A stretch of DNA of 64,000 nucleotides, taken from Chloroflexi bacterium AL-N1 (GTDB lineage Bacteria; Chloroflexota; Chloroflexia; Chloroflexales; Roseiflexaceae). Both the position numbers and the translations under genes were made by a program. Where the stretch lies: the NCBI GenBank assembly GCA_013122435.1, contig WYDT01000016.1, forward strand, positions 93,177-157,176, given 5' to 3'. The notes below the pieces were generated by a model. The model did no database searches and was not told the DNA's origin. It was given only the letters and a program-made list of their open reading frames with translations. Positions within the stretch are counted from its first letter, which is position 1, and each line of letters opens with the position of its first letter. This document shows, piece by piece, positions 25,356-32,993 of this stretch.

Positions 25356-26480
25356 TTAGGCAGGAATCACACTGAGAGCAGTTGCATCGAGTTGGAGGAG
25401 GAGATCTGTCGTACCAGCGAGTAATGTCCCATCGGGTAACTCAAAGACAAGAGTCTGACCAGAGGTGTGCCGGACACTGATCCGGGTGCGGCTGCCCCGA
25501 AACGAATATTCGACCATGTCGACGTGGAGTGTGTTTGGTGCTGTGGTATCAGCCACGATGCTGGCGGCTTCGGGCCGAATGACCAACCACACCTGCTGCC
25601 CAGGTTGTAGTGTTGTGGTATGTTCGGCGACCTGAAGTATCCCCAGAGGTGTTTCAAACGTCAATAGTTGATCGGTTACTGAGACTGCCTGGGCTGGTAC
25701 AAGATTAGCTAATCCCAAAAAGCGCGCTGCAAATGTGCTCTGTGGATGGCGATAGATGGTTGTCGGTAGCCCCTGTTGTTCGATCTGTCCCGCATGCATA
25801 AGCACTAGCTGATCGGCGATGGCAAAGGCTTCGGTCTGATCGTGTGTTACATAGATGCTGGTGACGCCCACCTGTTTGAGAATGTCGCGTAGTTCGTCGA
25901 GCAGCCGCTCACGCAAGGCTCGGTCGAGTGCTCCCAGTGGCTCATCGAGCATCAGAACAGGGGGATTTGGGGCGAGGCTACGGGCCAGTGCAACGCGTTG
26001 TCGTTCACCACCGGAAAGTTCATAGACGCGTCGTTGCTCGTAGCCCGTTAACCCTACCAATGTCAGCATTTCTGCAACCCGTACGTCGATCTGTTCGCGT
26101 GGGATATGGCGCATGCGTAAGCCAAAGGCGATATTTTCAGCGACATTGCGATGGGGAAAGAGCGCATATTCCTGGAACATCAATCCAAAGCCGCGTTGGT
26201 GCGGGGGGATATGGTTGATAGACTGTCCTGCAAAGATGGTGGTGCCGCTGTCGGCCTGTTCAAGGCCAGCAATGACACGCAGTAATGTTGTTTTTCCACA
26301 TCCTGATGGGCCAAGCAAACACACGATGCTGCCCTTGTTGATGCATAGATCAACGTTGTAAAGTGCAGGAGTGCTGTGGTAGTACTTGGTAATGGAGCGC
26401 AGATCGAGGAGCGGGGTGTTGGGAGTGCGTTGTTCAGCCCTCCCAACGGGTGCCTGCATTACATCAGTGCTATTCACCAT
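25356..26480 (-). CDS. ABC transporter ATP-binding protein (thiamine/iron/polyamine type)
   Basis: About 374 aa. Walker A GPSGCGKTT, Q-loop MFQEYALFPH, signature LSGGERQRVALARSLA, Walker B VLMLDEPLGALD, H-loop VTHDQTEAF, then a 120-residue C-terminal TOBE-type regulatory region. It is longer than E. coli ThiQ and closer in layout to FbpC/PotA. The fused permease and riboswitch-controlled binding protein upstream make it the ATPase of that importer. The start is uncertain: 26480 overlaps the ferritin stop by 11 bases; 26507 and 26459 are alternatives. Confidence 0.88.
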   Translation of the reverse strand: MVNSTDVMQAPVGRAEQRTPNTPLLDLRSITKYYHSTPALYNVDLCINKGSIVCLLGPSGCGKTTLLRVIAGLEQADSGTTIFAGQSINHIPPHQRGFGLMFQEYALFPHRNVAENIAFGLRMRHIPREQIDVRVAEMLTLVGLTGYEQRRVYELSGGERQRVALARSLAPNPPVLMLDEPLGALDRALRERLLDELRDILKQVGVTSIYVTHDQTEAFAIADQLVLMHAGQIEQQGLPTTIYRHPQSTFAARFLGLANLVPAQAVSVTDQLLTFETPLGILQVAEHTTTLQPGQQVWLVIRPEAASIVADTTAPNTLHVDMVEYSFRGSRTRISVRHTSGQTLVFELPDGTLLAGTTDLLLQLDATALSVIPA

Positions 26481-26979
26481 CTTCGTCTGCGGTACTGCGT
26501 CCGGCAAGTGTGCGGTCTATCATATACAGTCCCGTACCATCATTACCGATCAGTTTGAGATTTTGAACGATGTCGTCAGCATTTTTCTCTTCTTCGACTT
26601 GCTCATCGATAAACCAGCGCAGGAGATTTTGAGCTGGGAGATCGTTCTCCTTGACGGTAAGATTGTACAGATTGTGAATCGATGCAGTGACTTTCTGCTC
26701 GTGTTTGAGCGCAAGTTCCATGGTGCTGAGCGGTGAGGCAAACTCCATCTGAGGTTCTTCGATAGCCTGGAGCATCACGCGTCCGCCACGGTCGTTCACA
26801 AAATCGAAGAATTTGAGTGCATGCTCACGTTCTTCTTCGCTCTGTACGCGCATCCAGTGCGCGAAGCCTGCCAGATTGATCGACTCGAAATAAGCCGACA
26901 TCGAAAGGTAGACATGGGAAGCTGCAAATTCGAGCGTAATCTGCTCATTGATCGCTTTTTGAACTGTTTCGTTCATCAT
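26470..26979 (-). CDS. Ferritin
   Basis: About 169 aa bacterial non-heme ferritin. Ferroxidase-centre residues are visible in LEFAASHVYLSM (Glu) and QSEEEREHALKFFDFV (ExxH), with the later Glu in EEQVEEEKNADDIV-like DEQVEEEKNADD. Stores iron as ferric mineral in a 24-mer. The start is placed at an ATG pair near 26979, with AAAGG upstream. It sits between the NUDIX and ABC ATPase genes, all the same direction, so it may be read from the transporter transcript or from its own promoter in the gap at 26980-27071. Confidence 0.92.
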   Translation of the reverse strand: MMNETVQKAINEQITLEFAASHVYLSMSAYFESINLAGFAHWMRVQSEEEREHALKFFDFVNDRGGRVMLQAIEEPQMEFASPLSTMELALKHEQKVTASIHNLYNLTVKENDLPAQNLLRWFIDEQVEEEKNADDIVQNLKLIGNDGTGLYMIDRTLAGRSTADEDGE

Positions 26980-27071
26980 ACTCAACCAACCTTTTCTCTT
27001 TTGATACATCTACGGTATGTTAATTTAACTAATACCTAATTTAGAATTGTTCCAATTATATCACATCAAGT

Positions 27072-27617
27072 TCAATTGTACGTTGCGTGCCACACTTGCC
27101 ACGCAGCGAGCGCACGCCGCTGAGCAGTCCATTTGAGTTCGGGTAGCTCTTCAGGTGGGGCCACCCGAATGTCGCTGTTTTCATGATCAACCCGGAGTGC
27201 GCCGCCTGTCGCACGTGCACGGTAGCAGAACACAATGTAGAACATGGCCGGGTCGCCATAGGATGGGCTGTGTTCAAAATCAAGAAAGAACGGATCTTCG
27301 ATCACTAACCCCGTCTCCTCTGATGCTTCACGCAGGGCCGCCTGTTCTGGTGATTCGCCAAACTCGAGGTGCCCGATCGGCAAATGCCAGATGCCCTTAT
27401 CAGGTGGAATGGCGCGACGAAGCAACACAATACCACCCTGATATTCCACTACGACTGTTGCAGCGATGTTAGGATTGGGGAAAAACGTCCAGTTATCCTT
27501 GGGGCAAACCAAGCGCATGCGCCCGTGACCAACACGCCGTTCCAACGATGTTGCACAGAGCGGGCAAAAACGAAACTGGTATCGTGCTGGATAGTCGTCA
27601 ATTTCAGGTAACAGCAT
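27072..27617 (-). CDS. NUDIX hydrolase with N-terminal zinc ribbon
   Basis: 181 aa. N-terminal zinc ribbon CPLC then CPKD (the fourth ligand is Asp, not Cys), followed by the NUDIX box GHLEFGESPEQAALREASEETG. Such proteins hydrolyse nucleoside diphosphate derivatives such as NADH, ADP-ribose or FAD-like compounds. The ribbon resembles NudC-type enzymes, but the NudC downstream array is not complete here. It lies between the permease and ferritin genes. Confidence 0.9.
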   Translation of the reverse strand: MLLPEIDDYPARYQFRFCPLCATSLERRVGHGRMRLVCPKDNWTFFPNPNIAATVVVEYQGGIVLLRRAIPPDKGIWHLPIGHLEFGESPEQAALREASEETGLVIEDPFFLDFEHSPSYGDPAMFYIVFCYRARATGGALRVDHENSDIRVAPPEELPELKWTAQRRALAAWQVWHATYN

Positions 27618-27751
27618 TACATCCCAATCTGCAAGTATCGTAGTCAGTCGTATGTTTATTATCTAGAATAATTACAAAGAAATAGCGTTGTGCATAAGAC
27701 ATGTGTACATGTAATACTCTCAAAAGCGAGGAAATGGATGTTCTTGTGTGA

Positions 27752-29446
27752 TCAAAACTCACCGATATCCCGATAACGCACGCGTTCGAGTAGCAGAAAG
27801 CAGAGGACGCTAATGATCATCAGAATGGTGCTGAGCGCCAACGCTTGACCATAATTTTCGGTGCCAGGCTGTCCAAGGAAACGATAGATTGCAATCGGAA
27901 TGGTCGGATAGTCTGGCCGCGAAAGGAGCAGTGTGGCACCAAATTCACCAAGTGAGACGGTAAACGCAAACACGGCACCAACGAGCAATGCAGGAAAGAG
28001 GATTGGGAGATCAATCTCGCGTAATACCCGCAGTGGTCCTGCTCCCTGAATACTGGCTGCCTCACGTAGCTGTGGATCAAGACCTCGGAGCGCTGGGAGC
28101 AAACTCCTCACGACGAAGGGAAAGGCCAACAGTGTGTGGGCAACAGGTATCAGCAGCGGTGAGCGTAACAGGTTGATCGGTGGACTCCCCAATGCGACGA
28201 TGTAGCCCAAACCAAGTGTGACAGCGCTGGTCCCAAGTGGGAGCATAAACAAGGGATCAAGGAGCCACGTAAAGTGCGAGTTTTGTTGTGAGTTTCTCTG
28301 CGGTGATTTTTGTCGTGCAATCAGATAGGCTGCAGGGATCCCAACGAGCAAGGAGAGAACGGTAGTTGCCAGGGCAAAGAGCAGCGAGTTGGCAATGGCC
28401 TGAGTCGGTGGCACAAAAAAGAATGAACCAGTACGATTAATATTCAATAGACGGTAGTAATTGAGTGTCAGCGCGGACTCATCCGGTGTGAGTGAGGTGA
28501 TCGAACGTAGTCCGAGGGCGATCATTGGTGCAACAAGCAATACCGTAATGACAACGATATTTCCCCCGATGATAAGCCGGGCGCCTCTGGTACGTGCAGG
28601 TTTGGTATTGGTGGCACGGGCGCGCTGGTCGATCGGTACGGTAAAACGTGTTTGCAAGCGGGTGTATAGCATGGTCATCAATAGTGTGGCACACATCTGC
28701 GTGAGTGACAGGGCTGCCGCACTATCGAGTCGGAGTAGTTGCGCCGTCTGACGGTAGATCTCAACCTCAATGGTCGCCAGTCGTGGCCCTCCGAGAATCA
28801 AGAGCACCCCAAAGCTCGAAAAGGTAAAGATAAACACCAACAGCGCCGCTGCGCCAATCGAAGGCAGCAACAAGGGTAGTGTGACTTCACGAAAGACGCG
28901 GAAACGACTGGCCCCCAGGACGGCGGCGGCCTGCTCCAAACGTGAGTCAAGGGTGCTCCAGAAGCTACCAACAATACGCAATACTACGCTATAGTTATAG
29001 AAGACGTGGGCGAGCAGTACTGCCCCCAGCGTGTTGACTACTTCAAGCGGTGGTTGTTCGAGAGCGAAGAGCGATTGCAACGTGGTATTCAGCAAGCCGC
29101 GTGGCCCAAGCAACGCAACGAATGCTGTCGCCACTACGACGACTGGTAGCACAAAAGGTACTGTGGCAATCGCGCGCCATAGGGTCTTACCAGGGAAATC
29201 GTAGCGCGCAAAGACATAGGCTGCGGGCAAAGCTGTGATGAGCGTTAGTACAGTCGAGAGGGCGGCCTGCCAGGTGCTAAACCAGAGGACTCGCACATAG
29301 TATCCATCTGACACAAGCCGCACCAGTCCACCACTCGCAAAATCTCCAAAACTTAATTGGAGGATCGCAGCGAGTGGGTAGAAGAAAAACACAGCGAGAA
29401 ACAGAAGTGGCAGACCGTATGCAATTGTGCGTAGGAAAGTAATCAT
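27752..29446 (-). CDS. ABC transporter permease, two fused domains (ThiP-like)
   Basis: 564 aa with two tandem permease domains, each with about six helices. EAA loops are AAAVLGASRFRVFREVTLPLL in the first and EAASIQGAGPLRVLREIDLP in the second. This fusion is typical of ThiP and FbpB. The ATG lies after AGGGTCTCCAT, where the AGGG is part of one of the ACCTTTAGGGT repeats. The upstream binding protein is under a TPP riboswitch, so thiamine or a phosphate ester is the probable substrate. Confidence 0.9.
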   Translation of the reverse strand: MITFLRTIAYGLPLLFLAVFFFYPLAAILQLSFGDFASGGLVRLVSDGYYVRVLWFSTWQAALSTVLTLITALPAAYVFARYDFPGKTLWRAIATVPFVLPVVVVATAFVALLGPRGLLNTTLQSLFALEQPPLEVVNTLGAVLLAHVFYNYSVVLRIVGSFWSTLDSRLEQAAAVLGASRFRVFREVTLPLLLPSIGAAALLVFIFTFSSFGVLLILGGPRLATIEVEIYRQTAQLLRLDSAAALSLTQMCATLLMTMLYTRLQTRFTVPIDQRARATNTKPARTRGARLIIGGNIVVITVLLVAPMIALGLRSITSLTPDESALTLNYYRLLNINRTGSFFFVPPTQAIANSLLFALATTVLSLLVGIPAAYLIARQKSPQRNSQQNSHFTWLLDPLFMLPLGTSAVTLGLGYIVALGSPPINLLRSPLLIPVAHTLLAFPFVVRSLLPALRGLDPQLREAASIQGAGPLRVLREIDLPILFPALLVGAVFAFTVSLGEFGATLLLSRPDYPTIPIAIYRFLGQPGTENYGQALALSTILMIISVLCFLLLERVRYRDIGEF

Positions 29447-29792
29447 ATGGAGACCCTAAAGGTTGTAATTATTGCTAATTTGCCCTGTATGTTAGCCTCT
29501 CACCATGGTCAAAAAACCGCATAAGAAAGACATAAACGAATGCTACAAAGGCAACCTTAAAGGTTACCCGATTCACGATCTCTGCCTGTCCTTTATTTCG
29601 CAACAATAAATGGCGTAGGGAAGGGAGAAACGTGTGTTTGTGGCAAAACCCTAAATGCCGTATACGTAAACCCTAAAGGTCTCTACCATCCACCCACCCC
29701 TATTTCCCGTAATGAGCCACACTACACCTACGAGAAACCGTATGGGGATGCGCGAGACGTATGATGCAAGGGCAACCCTAAAGGTCTACTTG
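29447..29792. repeat. Intergenic region with spaced ACCCTAAAGGT repeats
   Basis: Copies at 29453-29463, 29554-29564 (ACCTTAAAGGT, a perfect odd palindrome with its flanks), 29670-29680 and 29775-29785, plus a weaker one at 29648-29658. The strong copies are 101, 116 and 105 bases apart. The second and last share upstream context (GGCAAC). No gene is seen in the region. On the minus strand the first copy supplies the ribosome site of the permease gene. Confidence 0.6.
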
Positions 29793-30902
29793 TCACCGCA
29801 ACATCACTTCCGTCCATTCCTCGATCCATTGTTCGCGGTTCTGTTCGATCTCCTCCGGTGCAATGGTAGTGGTTGCTTCGGGAATTTGCGCGAATTGTTC
29901 AAATACTTCGGGTTGTGCCGCCTCAGGAAGCACCGGGTAGACAAACATCTGCAGCGGGATATCCTCCTGGAAGGTGGGACTCAACATAAAGTCGAGAAAA
30001 CGCTCGGCAGTCTCTCGCTGTTGTGTACCACTCAGGATGCCAGCAAACTCGATCTGGCGAAAACTCCCTGCCAGCAGGTTGCCAGTTGGTGGCTTGGTCA
30101 GGGTGCCTTCGCTGAAGAAAACCTCTGCTGCAGGGCTGGTGGCATAGGAGACTACCAGCGGTCGTGGACCAGCGCCACTTGAGCCGCTAAAATGTGTATA
30201 ATACCCTTCTTCCCAGCCATCGGTGATCAGTGCGTCGTTGGCTCGCAGATCGCGCCAGAAATCCAGCCACGTGTAATCACCCTCGGTACCGAAATAGTTG
30301 ATAGTGGCCAGCATAAATGCGAGGCCCGGCGAGGACGTGGCAGGATTTTGCACGATGAGTTTACCCTCCCAATCAGGTTCGGTCAGCACTTCGAGTGTTT
30401 CAGGGACAGCAAGCTCGTTCTCGGTCAGGTAGTTTTGGTCATAATTGATATTGACATACCCATAATCGATCGGCAACAGGCGACTCTCAGAGTCGAGTTT
30501 GAACTCATCAGGAATATTGGCGAGTGCCGGGGATTTGTACGGTTCAAAGATACCTGCTTCAAGTGCACGGCTCAAGAACGTGTTGTCAACACCAAAGAAC
30601 ACATCTGCCAGCGGCGCATCTTTACTGAGGATGGCTTTGTTCAGTGCCGAGCCGGTGTCGCCCGATGGGAGAATTTCAACTGTAACCCCCGCTTGCGCCT
30701 CAAAGTCCTGAATCACATCTGTACTAACGTTAAAGCTGTCGTGGGACATGACAACCAGTGAAGCTTCCGTATCGCTGTCTACCTGTGTCACATCTGTGTC
30801 GGCGTTTGCCTGAGGGTCCTCTCCGGTCGTAGCAGTTGGTTGATTTCCACATGAGGCCAGTAGCATTGCAAAAAACACCAAAAGAACTAAACTGTGGCGC
30901 AT
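29793..30902 (-). CDS. Thiamine-type ABC transporter substrate-binding lipoprotein
   Basis: 369 aa periplasmic-type binding protein of the ThiB/AfuA group. Lipobox LLASC at residues about 15-19, then a polar linker. Mature part begins LVVMSHDSFNVSTDVIQDFE and contains VEILPSGDTGSALNKAILSK and ADVFFGVDNTFLSRALEAGIF, near-standard ThiB sequence. AAAGGAACAT precedes the ATG. A TPP riboswitch with terminator lies directly upstream, which makes thiamine (or TPP) the likely ligand. Confidence 0.93.
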   Translation of the reverse strand: MRHSLVLLVFFAMLLASCGNQPTATTGEDPQANADTDVTQVDSDTEASLVVMSHDSFNVSTDVIQDFEAQAGVTVEILPSGDTGSALNKAILSKDAPLADVFFGVDNTFLSRALEAGIFEPYKSPALANIPDEFKLDSESRLLPIDYGYVNINYDQNYLTENELAVPETLEVLTEPDWEGKLIVQNPATSSPGLAFMLATINYFGTEGDYTWLDFWRDLRANDALITDGWEEGYYTHFSGSSGAGPRPLVVSYATSPAAEVFFSEGTLTKPPTGNLLAGSFRQIEFAGILSGTQQRETAERFLDFMLSPTFQEDIPLQMFVYPVLPEAAQPEVFEQFAQIPEATTTIAPEEIEQNREQWIEEWTEVMLR

Positions 30903-30918
30903 AATATGTTCCTTTCAC

Positions 30919-30954
30919 AAAAAAAGATCGCTGACCTGGGTTTGGTCAGCGATC
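30919..30954 (-). terminator. Riboswitch-controlled intrinsic terminator
   Basis: On the minus strand GATCGCTGACC, loop AAACCCA, GGTCAGCGATC, followed by TTTTTTTG. The perfect 11-bp stem lies between the TPP aptamer and the binding-protein start (30902), so it is the expression platform: ligand binding is expected to favour it and stop transcription. Confidence 0.9.
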
Positions 30955-30969
30955 TCTGGTATAGTGATG

Positions 30970-31060
30970 CTTTCCTACGCTGGTATAACCCAGGTCAGGT
31001 TCAAGGGTCAGCGGCATCGGTTGGGCCGCCCTCTCAGCCAGACTCATCTGGCTCCCCTAG
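30970..31060 (-). ncRNA. TPP riboswitch (THI element) aptamer
   Basis: Minus-strand RNA shows the conserved blocks: GGGGAGCC near the 5' end, GGCTGAGAGGG, GACCCTTGAACCTGA and GGGTTATACCAGCGTAGGAA. This set is diagnostic for the thiamine pyrophosphate aptamer. It precedes a terminator and the ThiB-like gene, giving repression of the transporter when TPP is plentiful. Confidence 0.95.
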
Positions 31061-31127
31061 CGAGTAAATGTATATTGATAGTACCGCAACGATACCACGA
31101 GCAGGGGTGGCTGTCAAACATTTCCCC

Positions 31128-31173
31128 ACTATGATAGGGAAGAATTCCCTACTATGATAGGGAAGAATTCCTC
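31128..31173. repeat. Two tandem copies of a 23-base unit
   Basis: Unit ACTATGATAGGGAAGAATTC plus about three bases, copies at 31128-31150 and 31151-31173; the last few bases differ. The GGGAA/TTCC core resembles the inverted repeat at 32697-32733 on the other side of the small-gene cluster. Confidence 0.7.
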
Positions 31174-31351
31174 TATTTTAATTGTTTGTGTATGCATATA
31201 CTTAAAAAGTAACGCGTTGCATTTTAGTACTGACAAGGTAGTTGCGTGGCAAGTTACTGAAAAGTATAAATAAGAAGGTTATAAATACTCTACAGTAGCT
31301 ATTTGAGTTCTTATAGGTTGATAAGAAGTATTGGTAAAGTAAAGAAGGAAA

Positions 31352-31939
31352 ATGATGAGGATTATCAATAAGGTGTTTGGACTATTTATCGCAACAATGG
31401 TTTTTGTAGCAACTGGAATAAGTGTGTCTGCCCAGAGTAGTGTCTCTCAAGAATATATGGAATTGTATGAGAAATATGATCTTATTTCTGTTTCTGAAGT
31501 ACCTGATGGTATTGTTCCTATTGTTATTGAGAGCCCAGAACAACTCCAAAAACTTCTCCAAAATATAGGAGTTCAGAACAATGTTATCGAACGTCAACCA
31601 TTTTTACCCGACATACCTACGACAGATGCACAAACGATAGTACAACGCCAGTGTACTGCGAATGCGGGATTGGCCACATTTAATACCTGGGCTGATATTG
31701 TAGTTGATTTTGTACCAGGCAGTTCCTTTCGAGCGATTAACTCGGCAAATGCTTGGGTCGGTCTAACAGGTGTCACTCTCGGATTCGATCTTACTAGCAC
31801 ATACACAAATGTGTATAATCGAACATCAAGTATTGAGATAGTCGGTGGTGGAATTATAGACGTGTATCTTGTTATAGATGGTGGGATTAAGATTTACTCC
31901 AATCCTATATCCTGTACTATTAACTATGCACTTTACTAA
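31352..31939 (+). CDS. Secreted hypothetical protein
   Basis: 195 aa. Signal peptide MMRIINKVFGLFIATMVFVA with cleavage near SVSAQ. The mature protein has a first helical/acidic part (about residues 35-85) and a Cys-containing C-terminal half rich in beta-prone residues (QCTANAGLATFNTWADIVVD, then VGLTGVTLGFD, IEIVGGGIIDVYLVIDGG), ending CTINYALY. One pair of cysteines could form a disulfide. No family recognised. AT-rich codon use differs from neighbouring metabolic genes. A strong terminator follows. Confidence 0.75.
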   Translation: MMRIINKVFGLFIATMVFVATGISVSAQSSVSQEYMELYEKYDLISVSEVPDGIVPIVIESPEQLQKLLQNIGVQNNVIERQPFLPDIPTTDAQTIVQRQCTANAGLATFNTWADIVVDFVPGSSFRAINSANAWVGLTGVTLGFDLTSTYTNVYNRTSSIEIVGGGIIDVYLVIDGGIKIYSNPISCTINYALY

Positions 31940-31956
31940 TTAACATCTTTTTTGCT

Positions 31957-31997
31957 TACCGAGACGTATATTACGTTATATGTCTCGGTAGTTTTTT
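31957..31997 (+). terminator. Intrinsic terminator of secreted-protein gene
   Basis: TACCGAGAC pairs perfectly with GTCTCGGTA, with further weak pairing of the AT-rich inner bases, then GTTTTTTG. It lies 18 bases after the stop. Confidence 0.85.
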
Positions 31998-32060
31998 GTC
32001 ATTTAAGATATTTAGGATTATTTGTAAGAGTTTTTAATTCATATCAAGGTAAGGAAGAAT

Positions 32061-32297
32061 ATGAACTACACACTATTGGTATTGCAAATAATGAATATTA
32101 CTATCATCATTATGTGGATTGTTTTGGCTATCAGAGCTTTCAATCAGATGCGCCACAGAGTATTTAGTGACATGGCTCATATTCTATGGGTGGCTGTAAT
32201 CATTTTTATTCCTATATTAGGTGCTTTGGCATTTCTTATGACAAAACCAGGTAGTTTACGTGAAACAAGTAGTTCCGTAAAGATGGAGCGTCGTTGA
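32061..32297 (+). CDS. Small membrane protein, PLD-nuclease N-terminal (PLDc_N)-like
   Basis: 78 aa with two membrane helices (MNITIIIMWIVLAIRAF and ILWVAVIIFIPILGALAF) and a short charged tail. The hydrophobic pair with a proline-containing second helix matches the PLDc_N family. AAGGAAGAAT precedes the ATG. Function unknown. The next small membrane-protein gene begins 42 bases downstream, so both may be one transcript. Confidence 0.7.
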   Translation: MNYTLLVLQIMNITIIIMWIVLAIRAFNQMRHRVFSDMAHILWVAVIIFIPILGALAFLMTKPGSLRETSSSVKMERR

Positions 32298-32339
32298 AGC
32301 CTCTAAATATATTAGAATGTAATGTCGGGGGAAGGTTGC

Positions 32340-32624
32340 ATGCCTTTATCTACAGACCTGCTGCTCATTGTTGCTGGCATTGTTGCCATAATTGTTTCTG
32401 GGCTACGCCCATATATCGCCCGACACTTTGGCTGGCGTACCTGGAGTCGCCATTTTGCAACACCACAGCTACGGGTAAGAGCACAAAAGCAGGAAGAAAT
32501 AGCCCAGTTTTTTGGTATTTTAACAGGGATGGGTTTTCTATTCCTTGGGAATAGCATGCTCTTTGCATTTAGTAGCACCACCACCATGCTAGTGCTTGGC
32601 GTGTGGTGTATTGGGTTTTTATAG
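32340..32624 (+). CDS. Small two-helix membrane protein, hypothetical
   Basis: 94 aa. Helix one LLLIVAGIVAIIVSGL, a basic cytoplasmic loop (RTWSRHFATPQLRVRAQKQE) and helix two pairs FFGILTGMGFLFLGNSMLF and TMLVLGVWCIGFL. The start at 32340 is chosen because GGGGGAAGG lies just upstream; an earlier in-frame ATG at 32322 lies before that site. No family recognised. Confidence 0.65.
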   Translation: MPLSTDLLLIVAGIVAIIVSGLRPYIARHFGWRTWSRHFATPQLRVRAQKQEEIAQFFGILTGMGFLFLGNSMLFAFSSTTTMLVLGVWCIGFL

Positions 32625-32696
32625 GCCTTGTGGGATGGGTCCGCCTGTCGTTTTCACGGTGAGAGGTACAAATGAGCGAGGCTGTGGTGTGACAAT

Positions 32697-32733
32697 CGGG
32701 GAAAATTCCCCGATCATACCGGGGAATTTTCCT
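32697..32733. repeat. GGGGAA/TTCCCC inverted repeat pair
   Basis: CGGGGAA-AA-TTCCCCG is a perfect palindrome, followed by GATCATA and a second half-palindrome CCGGGGAATTTTCC. Similar in core to the tandem repeat at 31128. May act as a transcript-end structure or be a dispersed repeat. Confidence 0.6.
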
Positions 32734-32948
32734 CTTACATAAATCAGCCTCCACAGCTATACTATAAATATCAAATGCGTAGAGAAAAAAAACAGTTGTA
32801 AATTAAGTGGTGTCAGCAGTGTGTAGGGTCTGAAAGTGTAGTTTAGATAAAATTAAAATTCTTTTGTATGGAATTTCTTGTCTAAAGGAGTAACACCAGC
32901 GAAGTTTGGCTTGAGGGAGCGTTGAAGAGAGGAGTAGCAGTTACTGTT

Positions 32949-32984
32949 CGCCCAGAGTATGACGATGATGTCATACCCTGGGCG
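32949..32984. terminator. Bidirectional hairpin
   Basis: CGCCCAGAGTATGAC pairs with GTCATACCCTGGGCG (one mismatch) around a six-base loop. It lies ten bases after the end of the minus-strand GT87 gene. A T-rich run follows only on the plus strand (GTTTCCGGTTTT), so termination is plausible but not clear. Confidence 0.55.
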
Positions 32985-32993
32985 TTTCCGGTT

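Larger units (their letters stand above)
30903..31351. other. Divergent intergenic region with riboswitch and short tandem repeat
   Basis: Holds the TPP riboswitch and terminator on the minus strand, then an AT-rich stretch with a 23-base tandem repeat at 31128-31173, and the promoter region of the plus-strand secreted-protein gene, whose ribosome site is GAAGGAAA before 31352. Confidence 0.6.
32625..32993. other. Intergenic region with palindromes
   Basis: About 370 bases between convergent genes: an inverted repeat cluster at 32697-32733 and a long hairpin at 32949-32984. No gene seen. Confidence 0.5.

Noticed and set aside
32949..32984. Hairpin as a strong intrinsic terminator of the GT87 gene
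   Set aside because: No T run on the minus strand; kept only as a weak call.
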